Shown here piece after piece: positions 43,208-52,204 of a DNA stretch of 64,000 nt. Source of the DNA: Flaviramulus basaltis (GTDB taxonomy: Bacteria; Bacteroidota; Bacteroidia; Flavobacteriales; Flavobacteriaceae); the NCBI RefSeq assembly GCF_900114265.1, contig NZ_FPKV01000003.1, positions 310,001 through 374,000 on the forward strand. The letters run 5' to 3'. Within the stretch, counting starts at the first letter, position 1. Each line of letters opens with the position of its first letter. The notes below the pieces were generated by a model. It saw nothing but the letters and a program-made list of their open reading frames with translations. It was not told where the DNA came from and ran no database searches. Made by a program: the position numbers and the translations under genes.

Positions 43208-45900
43208 TATTTAATAGTAAAATGTCCAGTTTTCACAAAAACATTATTTTGATTGTCAGTTAGGGTTGCTTTAAACCAATAATCGTTTGAAGCAAGCCTC
43301 TGGCCATTAAAAGTTCCATCCCAACCGTTTAGGTTTGTTATAAGATTCATGAAGTACAAACTTCTACCGTATCTATCGTAAATGTAAATATCTCCATTGA
43401 TATAGAAATCTTCTGAGACACCTTCAATTTTCCAAAAGTCATTAATACCATCATTATTTGGGGTAAAGTACCTTGGAAAGCCAATAAATGCTACTTTTTG
43501 ATTGATAGGTATTTCACAATTATCAATATCTTTAATATATACAGTATATATACCTGCTTTTACATTTCTAAAAGTATATTCTTTATTATTTCCAAAATAA
43601 TTTATTCCGTCTATTGAATACTCATAATTACTTTTTCCGTTTACAGAAATGAATATTTGATTGTTTTCTGTTTTTACTTCTTGAAATGTGATAGGATTTG
43701 GTGATTTTATAGCGAATTTTTTTGTTTTTGAACACGTTAAATTATTCTCTGTTTTATAAACAGTTAATGAATAATTTCCTGGATTACTTAAAGATATTTT
43801 CTGATTTGTTGAAATAATCTGGTCGCTACTATCTCTCCATTCCCAAGCTTCATTAGTTTGGTTTCCATCTAGATTAATTATTGAATCTTGATTGGAATAA
43901 CAAATAGTATAAGCATCCTCAATGTTTAAAGAGATACCCGAATTTACTATGGCATTAAAAGATCCTATTCCAGCACAATTATTATCTTCTGTTTCAATTC
44001 TCATCCATAAAGTTGTTGTTTGAGTTTCATGGAAAAATGCTAATGGATTAATTTTTGTTTGTGCATCTTCAAAAGTGGCATAGAAGCTTAACATAGAAGT
44101 TTCAGGAATATTGAATTGTGATTTTATCTCAGTTTCTTTCGATTTTAAATCAAAACGACCAATACCATTATTTGAAATATTATCAGAATCTTCACAAGTG
44201 TAAATAGTTTCTATATCAATTAAATCATTACTAGTTGTTTCTATAAAAAAGTTGCTGATAGAATAACAGCCTTCAGGACTAATAATTTTAACATAAAGTT
44301 CTTCAGGGTTAGTATTATTAGTATAGTTATCTGGGTTAATAATACTATTAGAGTCATTTAATGCGTCATTATTTGAAGGGTAAAATACATATTGATAATC
44401 TTTATTGAAATTAATAACTCGATCTTTTATATTATTTAAATTGAATAAAGATATTCCTGTATTTTCAACATCACATTGAGTCAATACCTCATTACTATTA
44501 ATTATCGGTTTAGCGTAAACATCAATATCTTTTTGTATTAAGTAGGCTATGTTTTTATAAGTAATAGTTGCATTAACAATATATTTTCCGCTAACAGTAT
44601 ATTGTTTTATAGGAGAAAGAGATGTTGATGTTGTTCCATCTCCAAATTCCCAAAAGATGGAATCTATAGGCATATATGTATCTGTAGTAAACTCAAAGGC
44701 TTCTTCAACACATTTGTTTTCGGTAATGATTCTATTCCTTAAAAAAGAAACAATAAAATTAGGTAAGCCTTTGTAAGATGCTCCCGATCTTAAATTTATT
44801 GCTAGAGGAGAGAATTCAGAATCTCCCTCATCATTATTTTCAGGCTCGTTAATAACGCTTATGTTGTTAATTGAAGTTATTGGCGAGTTAGGATAAAAAT
44901 TTGCTATATATATTTTACCATTAGAAGCTAATTGCAAATCTCCAAAACTATAATCACGAGTAACAGATAGGTATATTTTCGCATTAAAAATATTATCACT
45001 ATAAATAAGGTATTTATATAAAAAACTAGTGTTGGATGCATTGTTTCCTGTAAAATAGAGTATTTGTGAGTCTTGTGAGAATTCTACACCGTAAACAGAA
45101 AGAGGATCCATTAATTGATTTGGGTTTACAATAGTGTCAAAACTTATTGTAGAATTATTAATGTTAAAATCATATAAATAAATAAAGTTACCCTCATTAT
45201 CAAGTAAAGCTATTTTTTTTCCATTAGGAGAAATTTTCATTGCTCCTATAGAAGAAACAATAGTTCTTTCTTTTGTTTTTATGGGTGTTTTATTAACGCC
45301 ATTTTCATCAACATTAAAAACAAAAAAAGTATCTTTAGGAGAAGTCTGTCCTGAAACGTCACTACCAAAAGTAATAACTTTAATAGATTGACTTTCTGGG
45401 TTATGTATTCCTGTAATACGCTCAGTTATAGTATTTGTGAGTCTAATATTTTTGTTGGTTACTGCTCCTAAAGGGTTCTGATTTGAAAATTCAACTTCAG
45501 AATAAAAAAGTCCAGCAGTAACTAATGGATTGTTTGTAGCGTTTTCTCTGGTGGTGAAAATATAATAGATATCATCATCATTAGGTTTTGGAACAATTAT
45601 AGAACTTTGAGTATTATTTATATCACCAGCTAAGTTAGTTCCGTTTTGCATTATTTCATGATCACTGTTCCAAACTGAATTACCATTTGTATAGAATAAT
45701 AAATTTCCATTTCTATCTGAAATACTTGAACACCCAGCCGGCGTATCCATTGCTCCATTCTCTATTAACGTTAATCGTGTATCCTTAAAATTTAGTCCTG
45801 CTTTTTCACCAAAAAGCCAATTACTAGTTTCATTTTGCGTTAATGCAAAAATTGAATATAGCATTGTAGCCAAAAAAAATATTTTTTTTAAAACAGACAT
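43204..45900 (-). CDS. Secreted protein with PKD domain and type IX (type B) C-terminal domain
   Basis: 898 aa. A signal peptide (KIFFLATMLYSIFALTQ) is followed by a WD40/beta-propeller-like region (about 20-390, starting NWLFGEKAGLNF), a PKD domain (about 395-465, IFWEFGDGTTSTS), further beta-rich repeats, and a gliding-motility C-terminal domain (FPRYFTPNNDGINDFWKIEG to HFTIKY, about 810-898). The C-terminal domain is the type B signal for the type IX secretion system, whose PorT and plug-type components are also in this window. The role is probably at the cell surface or in adhesion. Its 3' end overlaps the neighbouring small gene by four bases. Confidence 0.9.
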   Translation of the reverse strand: MSVLKKIFFLATMLYSIFALTQNETSNWLFGEKAGLNFKDTRLTLIENGAMDTPAGCSSISDRNGNLLFYTNGNSVWNSDHEIMQNGTNLAGDINNTQSSIIVPKPNDDDIYYIFTTRENATNNPLVTAGLFYSEVEFSNQNPLGAVTNKNIRLTNTITERITGIHNPESQSIKVITFGSDVSGQTSPKDTFFVFNVDENGVNKTPIKTKERTIVSSIGAMKISPNGKKIALLDNEGNFIYLYDFNINNSTISFDTIVNPNQLMDPLSVYGVEFSQDSQILYFTGNNASNTSFLYKYLIYSDNIFNAKIYLSVTRDYSFGDLQLASNGKIYIANFYPNSPITSINNISVINEPENNDEGDSEFSPLAINLRSGASYKGLPNFIVSFLRNRIITENKCVEEAFEFTTDTYMPIDSIFWEFGDGTTSTSLSPIKQYTVSGKYIVNATITYKNIAYLIQKDIDVYAKPIINSNEVLTQCDVENTGISLFNLNNIKDRVINFNKDYQYVFYPSNNDALNDSNSIINPDNYTNNTNPEELYVKIISPEGCYSISNFFIETTSNDLIDIETIYTCEDSDNISNNGIGRFDLKSKETEIKSQFNIPETSMLSFYATFEDAQTKINPLAFFHETQTTTLWMRIETEDNNCAGIGSFNAIVNSGISLNIEDAYTICYSNQDSIINLDGNQTNEAWEWRDSSDQIISTNQKISLSNPGNYSLTVYKTENNLTCSKTKKFAIKSPNPITFQEVKTENNQIFISVNGKSNYEYSIDGINYFGNNKEYTFRNVKAGIYTVYIKDIDNCEIPINQKVAFIGFPRYFTPNNDGINDFWKIEGVSEDFYINGDIYIYDRYGRSLYFMNLITNLNGWDGTFNGQRLASNDYWFKATLTDNQNNVFVKTGHFTIKY

Positions 45901-46126
45901 TAATAAATTGAGAAAGGTTTTTTGTTTGTTAAATTAATATATAAATCTTTATGTGAATAATTTAATGGTTTATTTAACATTAAATTTAGTTATAGTGAAA
46001 AATTTTTATCAAAAAAGAAATAATAGCAAAATTATTTAAAAGAATAATAGTAACATTTTAACAAAATAGTCTACATATATATAAAGTGTTCTTTTTAAAT
46101 GAATTTTAATTTAAAACTTAGGAATT

Positions 46127-46393
46127 ATGAGCTTTGGTGTTGTGCAATCAGCTATATCGTCCATTAAGTCAAATAGAAGTTTATTGTCTAAAAGAGATAG
46201 GTTGAAAAACACTTTATCTGGAAGTGATAAATCAAAAAAACTAGAGTTGAAATGTAATAAATTTTCACATTATGAATTAATAAAGCTTCGCGATAAGTTA
46301 CAGCAAGAATATAAACAAATTAGAATTAAACAATATATTGTTTTAGGTATATTAATGTTAGTATTAGTTTCAATTTTTATATATTTTTTTTAA
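46127..46393 (+). CDS. Small tail-anchored protein 1 (88 aa)
   Basis: 88 aa, basic and helical: an N-terminal FG-containing start (MSFGVVQSAISSIKSNRSLL), a charged middle (KFSHYELIKLRDKLQQEYKQIRIKQ) and a single C-terminal membrane helix (YIVLGILMLVLVSIFIYFF). It is a paralogue of the next gene: both share the FG start, the S-x-K-S-N-[RK]-S motif, the LIK/LLEIKK-to-KQ[A/I]R-K-Q middle and the closing YF. No known family recognised. Confidence 0.7.
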   Translation: MSFGVVQSAISSIKSNRSLLSKRDRLKNTLSGSDKSKKLELKCNKFSHYELIKLRDKLQQEYKQIRIKQYIVLGILMLVLVSIFIYFF

Positions 46394-46404
46394 AACTTCA
46401 ATTT

Positions 46405-46668
46405 ATGCCATTTGGAGAATCATTTATAAGTACTCTTAAAAGTAATAAGTCAATTATGCTTGATAAGAGTAGAAGATTTAGGAAAACTTCGGGCGGTTTT
46501 GACTGGTCTAAAAGTAAGTTACATAATTTGCCTAAAGCATCTCCAAAGCAATTATTAGAAATTAAGAAAAGAATTAGAAAAGAAAATAAACAAGCTAGAT
46601 TAAAACAATTAATAGTATTTGCTGTTTTTATTATTAGTTTAATAGTGTTTTTTTTCTACTTTATATAA
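46405..46668 (+). CDS. Small tail-anchored protein 2 (87 aa)
   Basis: 87 aa, 11 bases behind its paralogue. Starts MPFGESFISTLKSNKSIML, has a basic middle (SPKQLLEIKKRIRKENKQARLKQ) and one C-terminal transmembrane helix (LIVFAVFIISLIVFFFYFI). Tandem duplication and co-transcription are evident. The cytoplasmic basic domain may bind nucleic acid or lipid head groups; that is conjecture. Confidence 0.7.
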   Translation: MPFGESFISTLKSNKSIMLDKSRRFRKTSGGFDWSKSKLHNLPKASPKQLLEIKKRIRKENKQARLKQLIVFAVFIISLIVFFFYFI

Positions 46669-46697
46669 AAAAGCCACTAATTAAATTAGTGGCTTTT
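46669..46697. terminator. Bidirectional terminator between the small-protein pair and aspC
   Basis: AAAAGCCACTAATT and AATTAGTGGCTTTT form a near-perfect stem with A and T runs on both sides. It can serve the small-protein operon on + and aspC on -. Confidence 0.85.
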
Positions 46698-46723
46698 AAA
46701 ATTATCTATAGTTTTAAAAGGTG

Positions 46724-47908
46724 CTAACTTACAACCTCTTTTATACGTTTTATAGCTTCAATAATTTGTTCTTGTGAAGCTGCGTAAGATATACGAATAC
46801 AATCTGGATTTCCAAAAGCACCACCATCAACTGTTGCAACTAAAGCTTCTTCTAATAAATACATTGAAAAATCTGATGCATTGTTTATTGTTGTTCCTCT
46901 AAATGTCTTTCCAAAGAAATGTGAAATATTTGGGAATACATAAAAAGCACCTTCAGGAGTATTAGTATTGAAACCTTCAATATCATTCAATAAACTCAAA
47001 ATTAAATCACGTCGCACTTTAAATTCGTCAATCATGTATTGAACACGAGAAGGCGATTCATTTAAAGCAGTAATTACTGCGCGTTGTGCAATGCAGTTAG
47101 CGCCACTTGTAATTTGACCTTGCATTTTATTACAAGCACGAGCTATTTTTTCAGGAGCACCAATGTATCCAATTCTCCAACCTGTCATTGCAAATGCTTT
47201 AGAAACGCCATTTACAGTGATAGTTCTATCGTACATGTCATCAAATTCAGCCATACTTACATGACCTTCACCATAATTTATATGTTCGTAAATTTCATCA
47301 GAAACAACATAAATATTAGGATGCTTAACTAAAACATCGGCAAGAGCACGTAATTCATCTTTACTATAAACAGAACCACTTGGGTTACAAGGTGAGCTAA
47401 ACCAAAGCATTTTAGTGTTTGGCGTAATGGCAGCTTCAAGTTGTGATGCAGTCATTTTAAAATCGGTATCAATTGAAGTTTTTACTTCAACCGGAACACC
47501 ATCGTTTAACTTTACAATATCAGCATAACTTACCCAATAAGGACATGGTAAAATAACTTCATCACCTTCATTTATCATGACACCAGCTATATTAGCTAAT
47601 GATTGTTTTGCTCCTGTAGAAACTACAATTTGTGCAGGTGTGTAAGTTAAATTATTATCACGTTTAAATTTGGTGATAATAGCGTCTTTTAATTCGCCAT
47701 ATCCATCAACTGGGGAATATGAGTTATAATTATCATTAATAGCTTGAATAGCGGCTTCTTTAATAAAGTCTGGTGTATTAAAGTCTGGTTCTCCTAAACT
47801 TAAACCAATAATATCTTTTCCTTCGCCTCTTAGTTCTCGCGCTTTTGCGGCCATAGCTAACGTAGCAGACGTAGCCATGTTTAAAATTCTATCTGAAAGT
47901 AATTGCAT
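46724..47908 (-). CDS. Class I aminotransferase (aspartate aminotransferase type)
   Basis: 394 aa pyridoxal-phosphate enzyme. Conserved elements: GLSLGEPDFNTPDFI, the Lys-containing SKAFAMTGWRIGY that forms the Schiff base, FSSPCNPSGSVYS, VVSDEIYEHINYG, and the C-terminal GAFGNPDCIRISYA with the substrate-binding Arg. It matches aspartate/prephenate aminotransferases of subgroup I-beta. It lies 25 bases after the desaturase gene on the same strand, so the two may be co-transcribed. Confidence 0.93.
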   Translation of the reverse strand: MQLLSDRILNMATSATLAMAAKARELRGEGKDIIGLSLGEPDFNTPDFIKEAAIQAINDNYNSYSPVDGYGELKDAIITKFKRDNNLTYTPAQIVVSTGAKQSLANIAGVMINEGDEVILPCPYWVSYADIVKLNDGVPVEVKTSIDTDFKMTASQLEAAITPNTKMLWFSSPCNPSGSVYSKDELRALADVLVKHPNIYVVSDEIYEHINYGEGHVSMAEFDDMYDRTITVNGVSKAFAMTGWRIGYIGAPEKIARACNKMQGQITSGANCIAQRAVITALNESPSRVQYMIDEFKVRRDLILSLLNDIEGFNTNTPEGAFYVFPNISHFFGKTFRGTTINNASDFSMYLLEEALVATVDGGAFGNPDCIRISYAASQEQIIEAIKRIKEVVS

Positions 47909-47933
47909 TTAATTAATAGTAAATAAAATATGG

Positions 47934-49034
47934 TTAGACTTGTAAAGCTGGTTTTCTTCCCATTTCTCTTAAGTATTTAAAATGAGAGATTATTGCTCCA
48001 CGGGTTGTTTTGTATTCGTTATAAGGTAAGTTAAACTCTTTAGCAGTTTCTTTAACTATTTTAGAGATTTTAGTATAATGTACATGGCTAATGTGCGGAA
48101 AAATATGGTGCTCCACTTGATGATTTAAACCACCTGTAAACCAATTAACAATTTTATTTTTTGTACTAAAATTAATAGTTGTTTTTAATTGATGAATAGC
48201 CCAAGTGTTTTTCATGGTACCATTTTCTTCTGGTAAAGGCATTTCAGCTTCACCCATAACATGCGCTAATTGAAAAACAACACTTAAAATTAAACCTGCA
48301 GTATAGTGCATTATAAAAAAGCCTAATAAAATTTTCCACCAAGCAATTTCTAAAAAAACCATAGGAATAACAATCCAGATAGCTACATATATAATTTTTG
48401 AGATGACTAGTTTACTCCAATTCCAAACTGGGTTTGGGAATTTCCCATAAGATAATTTACGCTTCATATAACGACGCATTTGCTGCCAATCTGTAGTAAT
48501 TGCCCAGTTTATGGTTAGCAAACCGTAAAGTAAAACAGAATAATAATGTTGGAATCTATGGTGCCATTTCCACTCAGAATGCTCAGTAAATCGTAAAACT
48601 CTACCAGCATCTAAATCTTCATCATGCCCGTGAATATTAGTGTAAGTATGGTGTAAAACGTTATGTTGTACTTTCCAATTATATGCGTTTCCTGCAAGAA
48701 TGTAAATGCTACTTCCCATTAAACGGTTAATCCATTCTTTATTAGAAAATGATCCATGATTACCATCATGCATAACATTCATGCCAACACCTGCCATGCC
48801 AATTCCCATAACCACTGTTAAAATTAACTGTGCCCAACCAGGGATATTTAAGGTTAATATTAAAAAGTAAGGTGTTAAAAACAAAGAGAACATAACAATT
48901 GTTTTAACCCATATTTTCCAGTTTCCAGTACGCTTAACGTTATTGTCTTTAAAGTAATCGTTAACACGTTTGTTAAGAGTTCTGAAAAATTTTGCAGAGT
49001 CGGTTCTTGAAAATGATAATGCCTGTTTAGTCAT
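47934..49034 (-). CDS. Fatty acid (acyl) desaturase
   Basis: 366 aa integral-membrane desaturase. The three histidine boxes that hold the di-iron centre are present: HDGNH, VLHHTYTNIHGHDED, and HQVEHHIFP. Four membrane helices are seen in pairs (about 40-85 and 180-240). Such enzymes place a double bond in membrane acyl chains, linking to cold adaptation. The longest frame begins at 49187 but a minus-strand -7 box lies inside it (49087-49094); the MTKQALSFS start at 49034 is used. Confidence 0.94.
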   Translation of the reverse strand: MTKQALSFSRTDSAKFFRTLNKRVNDYFKDNNVKRTGNWKIWVKTIVMFSLFLTPYFLILTLNIPGWAQLILTVVMGIGMAGVGMNVMHDGNHGSFSNKEWINRLMGSSIYILAGNAYNWKVQHNVLHHTYTNIHGHDEDLDAGRVLRFTEHSEWKWHHRFQHYYSVLLYGLLTINWAITTDWQQMRRYMKRKLSYGKFPNPVWNWSKLVISKIIYVAIWIVIPMVFLEIAWWKILLGFFIMHYTAGLILSVVFQLAHVMGEAEMPLPEENGTMKNTWAIHQLKTTINFSTKNKIVNWFTGGLNHQVEHHIFPHISHVHYTKISKIVKETAKEFNLPYNEYKTTRGAIISHFKYLREMGRKPALQV

Positions 49035-49086
49035 GCTATTAATTTTAATATGATATTGAATAAAATTCGAGTTACCACATGCCTTG

Positions 49087-49094
49087 CAAAGATA
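49087..49094 (-). promoter_or_regulatory. -7 box (TAnnTTTG) of the desaturase
   Basis: TATCTTTG on the minus strand, 53 bases before the chosen start. Confidence 0.5.
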
Positions 49095-49151
49095 GGTATA
49101 AACGAATTGAAGTAATAACGTTTTTTTGTAAAAATATGTATTAAAAAAGTA

Positions 49152-49159
49152 TATTTTTG
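49152..49159 (+). promoter_or_regulatory. -7 box (TAnnTTTG) of rsmG
   Basis: TATTTTTG, 18 bases before the ATG at 49177. It overlaps the GTG at 49159 that opens the longest frame. Confidence 0.55.
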
Positions 49160-49176
49160 TGCAAAATTTAACAAGA

Positions 49177-49806
49177 ATGCAACTCATTTTAAAGTATTTT
49201 CCTAACCTTACTGATGACCAGATAGAGAAATTTAAACAATTAGAATCACTTTATCAAGATTGGAATTTAAAGATTAACGTGGTATCTCGTAAGGATATTG
49301 ATGAACTCTATTTACGTCATGTATTACATTCATTAGCCATTGCAAAAGTTATAAGTTTTAAAGATGGAAGCAAAATTCTTGATGTTGGAACAGGTGGTGG
49401 GTTTCCTGGAATTCCTTTAGCTATTTTATTTCCAGAATGTTCGTTTCATTTAGTTGATAGTATTGCTAAAAAAATAAAAGTTGTAGATGAAGTTGTTGAA
49501 GGTTTAGGTTTAACTAATGTTAAAACAACACATAGTAGAGTAGAAGAAATTAATGATACTTATGATTTTATTGTAAGTAGAGCTGTTGCTGCAATGCCAA
49601 CCTTTGTACATTGGGTTAAAGGTAAGATTGCTAAAGAACAAAATCATGACCTTAAAAATGGAATACTCTATTTAAAAGGAGGAGATTTAAGTGAGGAACT
49701 AAAAGATTACAGAACAGCTACCATATATAATTTAAGTGATTATTTCTCAGAAGATTTTTACGAAACTAAAAAAGTAGTACACTTACCAATAAAATTTAAA
49801 GGTTAA
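49177..49806 (+). CDS. rsmG: 16S rRNA 7-methylguanosine methyltransferase
   Basis: 209 aa, methylates G527 (E. coli numbering) of 16S rRNA. SAM-binding site ILDVGTGGGFPGIPLAILFP, with LRHVLHSLAIAKV before it and VSRAVAAMPTFVHWVKGK after it, all family-typical. The ATG at 49177 is preferred because the upstream GTG lies in a -7 box. Convergent with the TPR gene: their stop codons are adjacent. It is divergent from the desaturase. Confidence 0.95.
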   Translation: MQLILKYFPNLTDDQIEKFKQLESLYQDWNLKINVVSRKDIDELYLRHVLHSLAIAKVISFKDGSKILDVGTGGGFPGIPLAILFPECSFHLVDSIAKKIKVVDEVVEGLGLTNVKTTHSRVEEINDTYDFIVSRAVAAMPTFVHWVKGKIAKEQNHDLKNGILYLKGGDLSEELKDYRTATIYNLSDYFSEDFYETKKVVHLPIKFKG

Positions 49807-50766
49807 TTATTTTAATTTTACCAATTCATTTATGCTATTATTGAAATAGTAGTATTGTGTTTGAAACCAATAAGTGTTTGTATATTGTTCAATACTTTTA
49901 ACGGATTCGTTTGGTGAAATTATATTATTTGCTTTTTCAAAATTAAGTTTAGCATTGGCAGCGTCATTTACTTTATTATAAGCTATTGCAAGACCAAGAT
50001 ATGCATCAAAATCTACCGAATCAAATTCAATGGCTTTTAAAAAATCTTTAATAGCATCAAGAAATTCACCTAATAACAAGTTTGAGGCACCTCTATAAAA
50101 ATAAGCGTATGAGTTATTTTTATTAAGTTTAATAGATTCTGTTAAATCTACATTTGCTTCTTTATGGTAATTAATATCCATTAAAAAAACACCACGATTA
50201 TAATAAGAATCGGCATTTGGTTCAATTAAAACAGATGTTGAATAATCTTGTAAAGCATTTTGATAATTTTCTAAAGCTTTATAAGTAGCAGCTCTTAAAG
50301 TGTACACTTTTGCTTGGTCTGGAGCAACTTTTAAAACACTACTAAAATCTTTTAAAGCGTCTTCATATTCTTCTAAATCAAGTTTTACACAAGCTAAACT
50401 GTAGAGTGCGTCAATAAAGTTTTCATCAAGCATATAGGCTTTAGCATAATCTTCTTTAGCACCTGTAAAATCTTTTATACTGTATCTTGAATTTCCTCTA
50501 TTGTAATAAGTGTCGGCATCCGGCTCTTCAACAATTATTTTAGAATAATCTACAATAGCTCCGCGAAAATCACCTAAATCATTTTTAGCAATAGCTCTAT
50601 AAAAGTAGGCGTCCAGATTATTGGGCTCAAGATCTATAACTTGAGTTAATAATGCTATTTTTTCATTTAAGTCATTCGTCCTTGAAGCTTGCCTAAATAT
50701 TTTATTCGCTTGCCCAAAACTAATTATGGGACATATAAAAAGTAGTAGAATAATGTTTTTTTTCAT
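49807..50766 (-). CDS. Exported tetratricopeptide-repeat protein
   Basis: 319 aa with a signal peptide (KKNIILLLFICPIISFGQ) and about eight TPR units, for example NLDAYFYRAIAKNDLGDFRGAIVDYSK, ADTYYNRGNSRYSIKDFTGAKEDYAK and NNSYAYFYRGASNLLLGEFLDAIKDF (each quoted by its consensus positions W/Y-x2-R-G). TPRs mediate protein contacts; partners are unknown. The longest frame starts 17 residues earlier at 50817, but the signal peptide start is preferred. Confidence 0.87.
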   Translation of the reverse strand: MKKNIILLLFICPIISFGQANKIFRQASRTNDLNEKIALLTQVIDLEPNNLDAYFYRAIAKNDLGDFRGAIVDYSKIIVEEPDADTYYNRGNSRYSIKDFTGAKEDYAKAYMLDENFIDALYSLACVKLDLEEYEDALKDFSSVLKVAPDQAKVYTLRAATYKALENYQNALQDYSTSVLIEPNADSYYNRGVFLMDINYHKEANVDLTESIKLNKNNSYAYFYRGASNLLLGEFLDAIKDFLKAIEFDSVDFDAYLGLAIAYNKVNDAANAKLNFEKANNIISPNESVKSIEQYTNTYWFQTQYYYFNNSINELVKLK

Positions 50767-51106
50767 AGTTGTATTGCAACAAATAATATGCCAATTATTA
50801 AGTAATGAATTTAGCATTATTTTTATTTAAAGATAACTATTAAAGCCGACGGACGTTTTTAGTTTAAATTAATTTTAACCTCTTTTTCTGTAAATACTCT
50901 TTTCCTAGGCTATTTGTTACTGTTTTAAATGCTAAATCAATCTATTATAATAGATTGATTTATATCATTTATATTAATAAGGTAATTAGCTTTATCATCA
51001 TAATATAAATAAGCACATTGTTCAAAATCTTTGGCTTTAACATCATTTAAATATGTTTTAGCCGTTGTTTAATTTTGTTTTGAGTATGCCGTTTAATTCT
51101 ATTTTC
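50767..51106. other. 340-base gap without a supported gene
   Basis: Between the TPR gene and the yellow/MRJP-like gene. It holds a 30-base perfect palindrome (50933-50962). On the minus strand about 42 codons (roughly 51080 to 50953) read as plausible protein (DFEQCAYLYYDDKANYLINI) but with no start codon and a stop just before, so it may be a gene remnant. No tRNA or promoter was recognised. Confidence 0.5.
50933..50962. repeat. 30-base perfect palindrome
   Basis: Two 15-base arms (AAATCAATCTATTA plus flanking T) meet with no spacer. Neither strand has a following T run, so it is a poor terminator. It could be an operator or a relic of one. Confidence 0.5.
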
Positions 51107-52192
51107 TCAATTAGAAGGTAGTTTGATTTTGTTTAGGGTGAATGTCATATTTGAAATATTTTCAGAAACTTCATTAATCCTAGAATTTGTAAAATATAAG
51201 TAGTTATTATAAATGCTAAATGTATCTGCCCATTTAATCGTATTCCCTTCTATGAGAGTGTGGACGCTACCATCTGGTTTTCTGTACTGGATTTTATTAT
51301 TTTCTAAATCTGCAAAATATAAATTTCCTGCTTTGTCGAATATCATTCCATCTGGAGCAGCAGTTTTGGCTTCAAATTTTACATTTTCTTCGATTTGATT
51401 TTCGTTTTCAATTTGAAAAGAATTCGTGTTTATTGAATACAAGCTATACCCAGTAAGTGCGTGATAAAAAAGGCGATTATTTTGAGTGTCTAACGCTATA
51501 CCATCAGAATGAATGGTGTTTTTCCATTGCTTGTCACCAAAGGTTAAATAAGACATTTCAGCACTAGTAGATTTATGATTGTCTAATATTCTTTTGGATT
51601 TACCAGAATCAATGTCTAATACGATCAATCCTGCGTGCCCTGAGTCTGTAAAGTAAATTTTCTTGTTGTTTTTATCTACTCGAAGATCATTGACATAAGA
51701 ATCAGGATGATAACTGTTTTTATCTAAAATGTAAGTTCTAATTAAGTCGTTAGTTGTTAAATCAAAAACAAAAATACGAGGTGCATTTAATACATTTTCG
51801 AATAATTGACTTCTAGTATCCAAAACGTAAACTCTATTTTCAAACGCAACTACAGATTGTACTCCAACAAATTTATTGTCAACAACAGTTTCTCCAATTT
51901 CCCAAGAATTCCAGTCAGCGTTTGGGTAGCTTTTCTTTTGATTATCAGCAGTGATTTCAATAACCGAATTTACAACACCTTTTCTCCATCTTGGAAAGTT
52001 TACAAAAATGCGTCCTGAATCTGTAACAGTAACTCCCGTAACTTGCTGACCTTTAAACTCTGCAACTTGTATGATTTGTTGTGCAACGCTATCGGTTTGC
52101 TTAGATATAGCAATATCTACTTTCTTATTGTTTACTTCTTTACAAGATACAAGCAGTAATACAATAGATACTATATAAAGTGTTTTATTCAT
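51107..52192 (-). CDS. Yellow/MRJP-like (SMP-30-type propeller) lipoprotein
   Basis: 361 aa with a lipoprotein signal (LYIVSIVLLLVSC, Cys17). The mature part is a six-bladed propeller of the major royal jelly/yellow family: VTVTDSGRIFVNFPRW at the start, YVNDLRVDKNNKKIYFTDSGHAGLIVLD, SDGIALDTQNNRLFYHALTGYSLY and DGMIFDKAGNLYFADLENNKI. Bacterial members have no firmly assigned function. It begins 12 bases after pruA, so the two are in one operon; a link to proline metabolism is not obvious. Confidence 0.87.
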   Translation of the reverse strand: MNKTLYIVSIVLLLVSCKEVNNKKVDIAISKQTDSVAQQIIQVAEFKGQQVTGVTVTDSGRIFVNFPRWRKGVVNSVIEITADNQKKSYPNADWNSWEIGETVVDNKFVGVQSVVAFENRVYVLDTRSQLFENVLNAPRIFVFDLTTNDLIRTYILDKNSYHPDSYVNDLRVDKNNKKIYFTDSGHAGLIVLDIDSGKSKRILDNHKSTSAEMSYLTFGDKQWKNTIHSDGIALDTQNNRLFYHALTGYSLYSINTNSFQIENENQIEENVKFEAKTAAPDGMIFDKAGNLYFADLENNKIQYRKPDGSVHTLIEGNTIKWADTFSIYNNYLYFTNSRINEVSENISNMTFTLNKIKLPSN

Positions 52193-52204
52193 GTTGATTG
52201 TAAT

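Noticed and set aside
50953-51080. Minus-strand stretch of about 42 plausible codons
   Set aside because: No start codon and a stop immediately upstream; at most a gene remnant.
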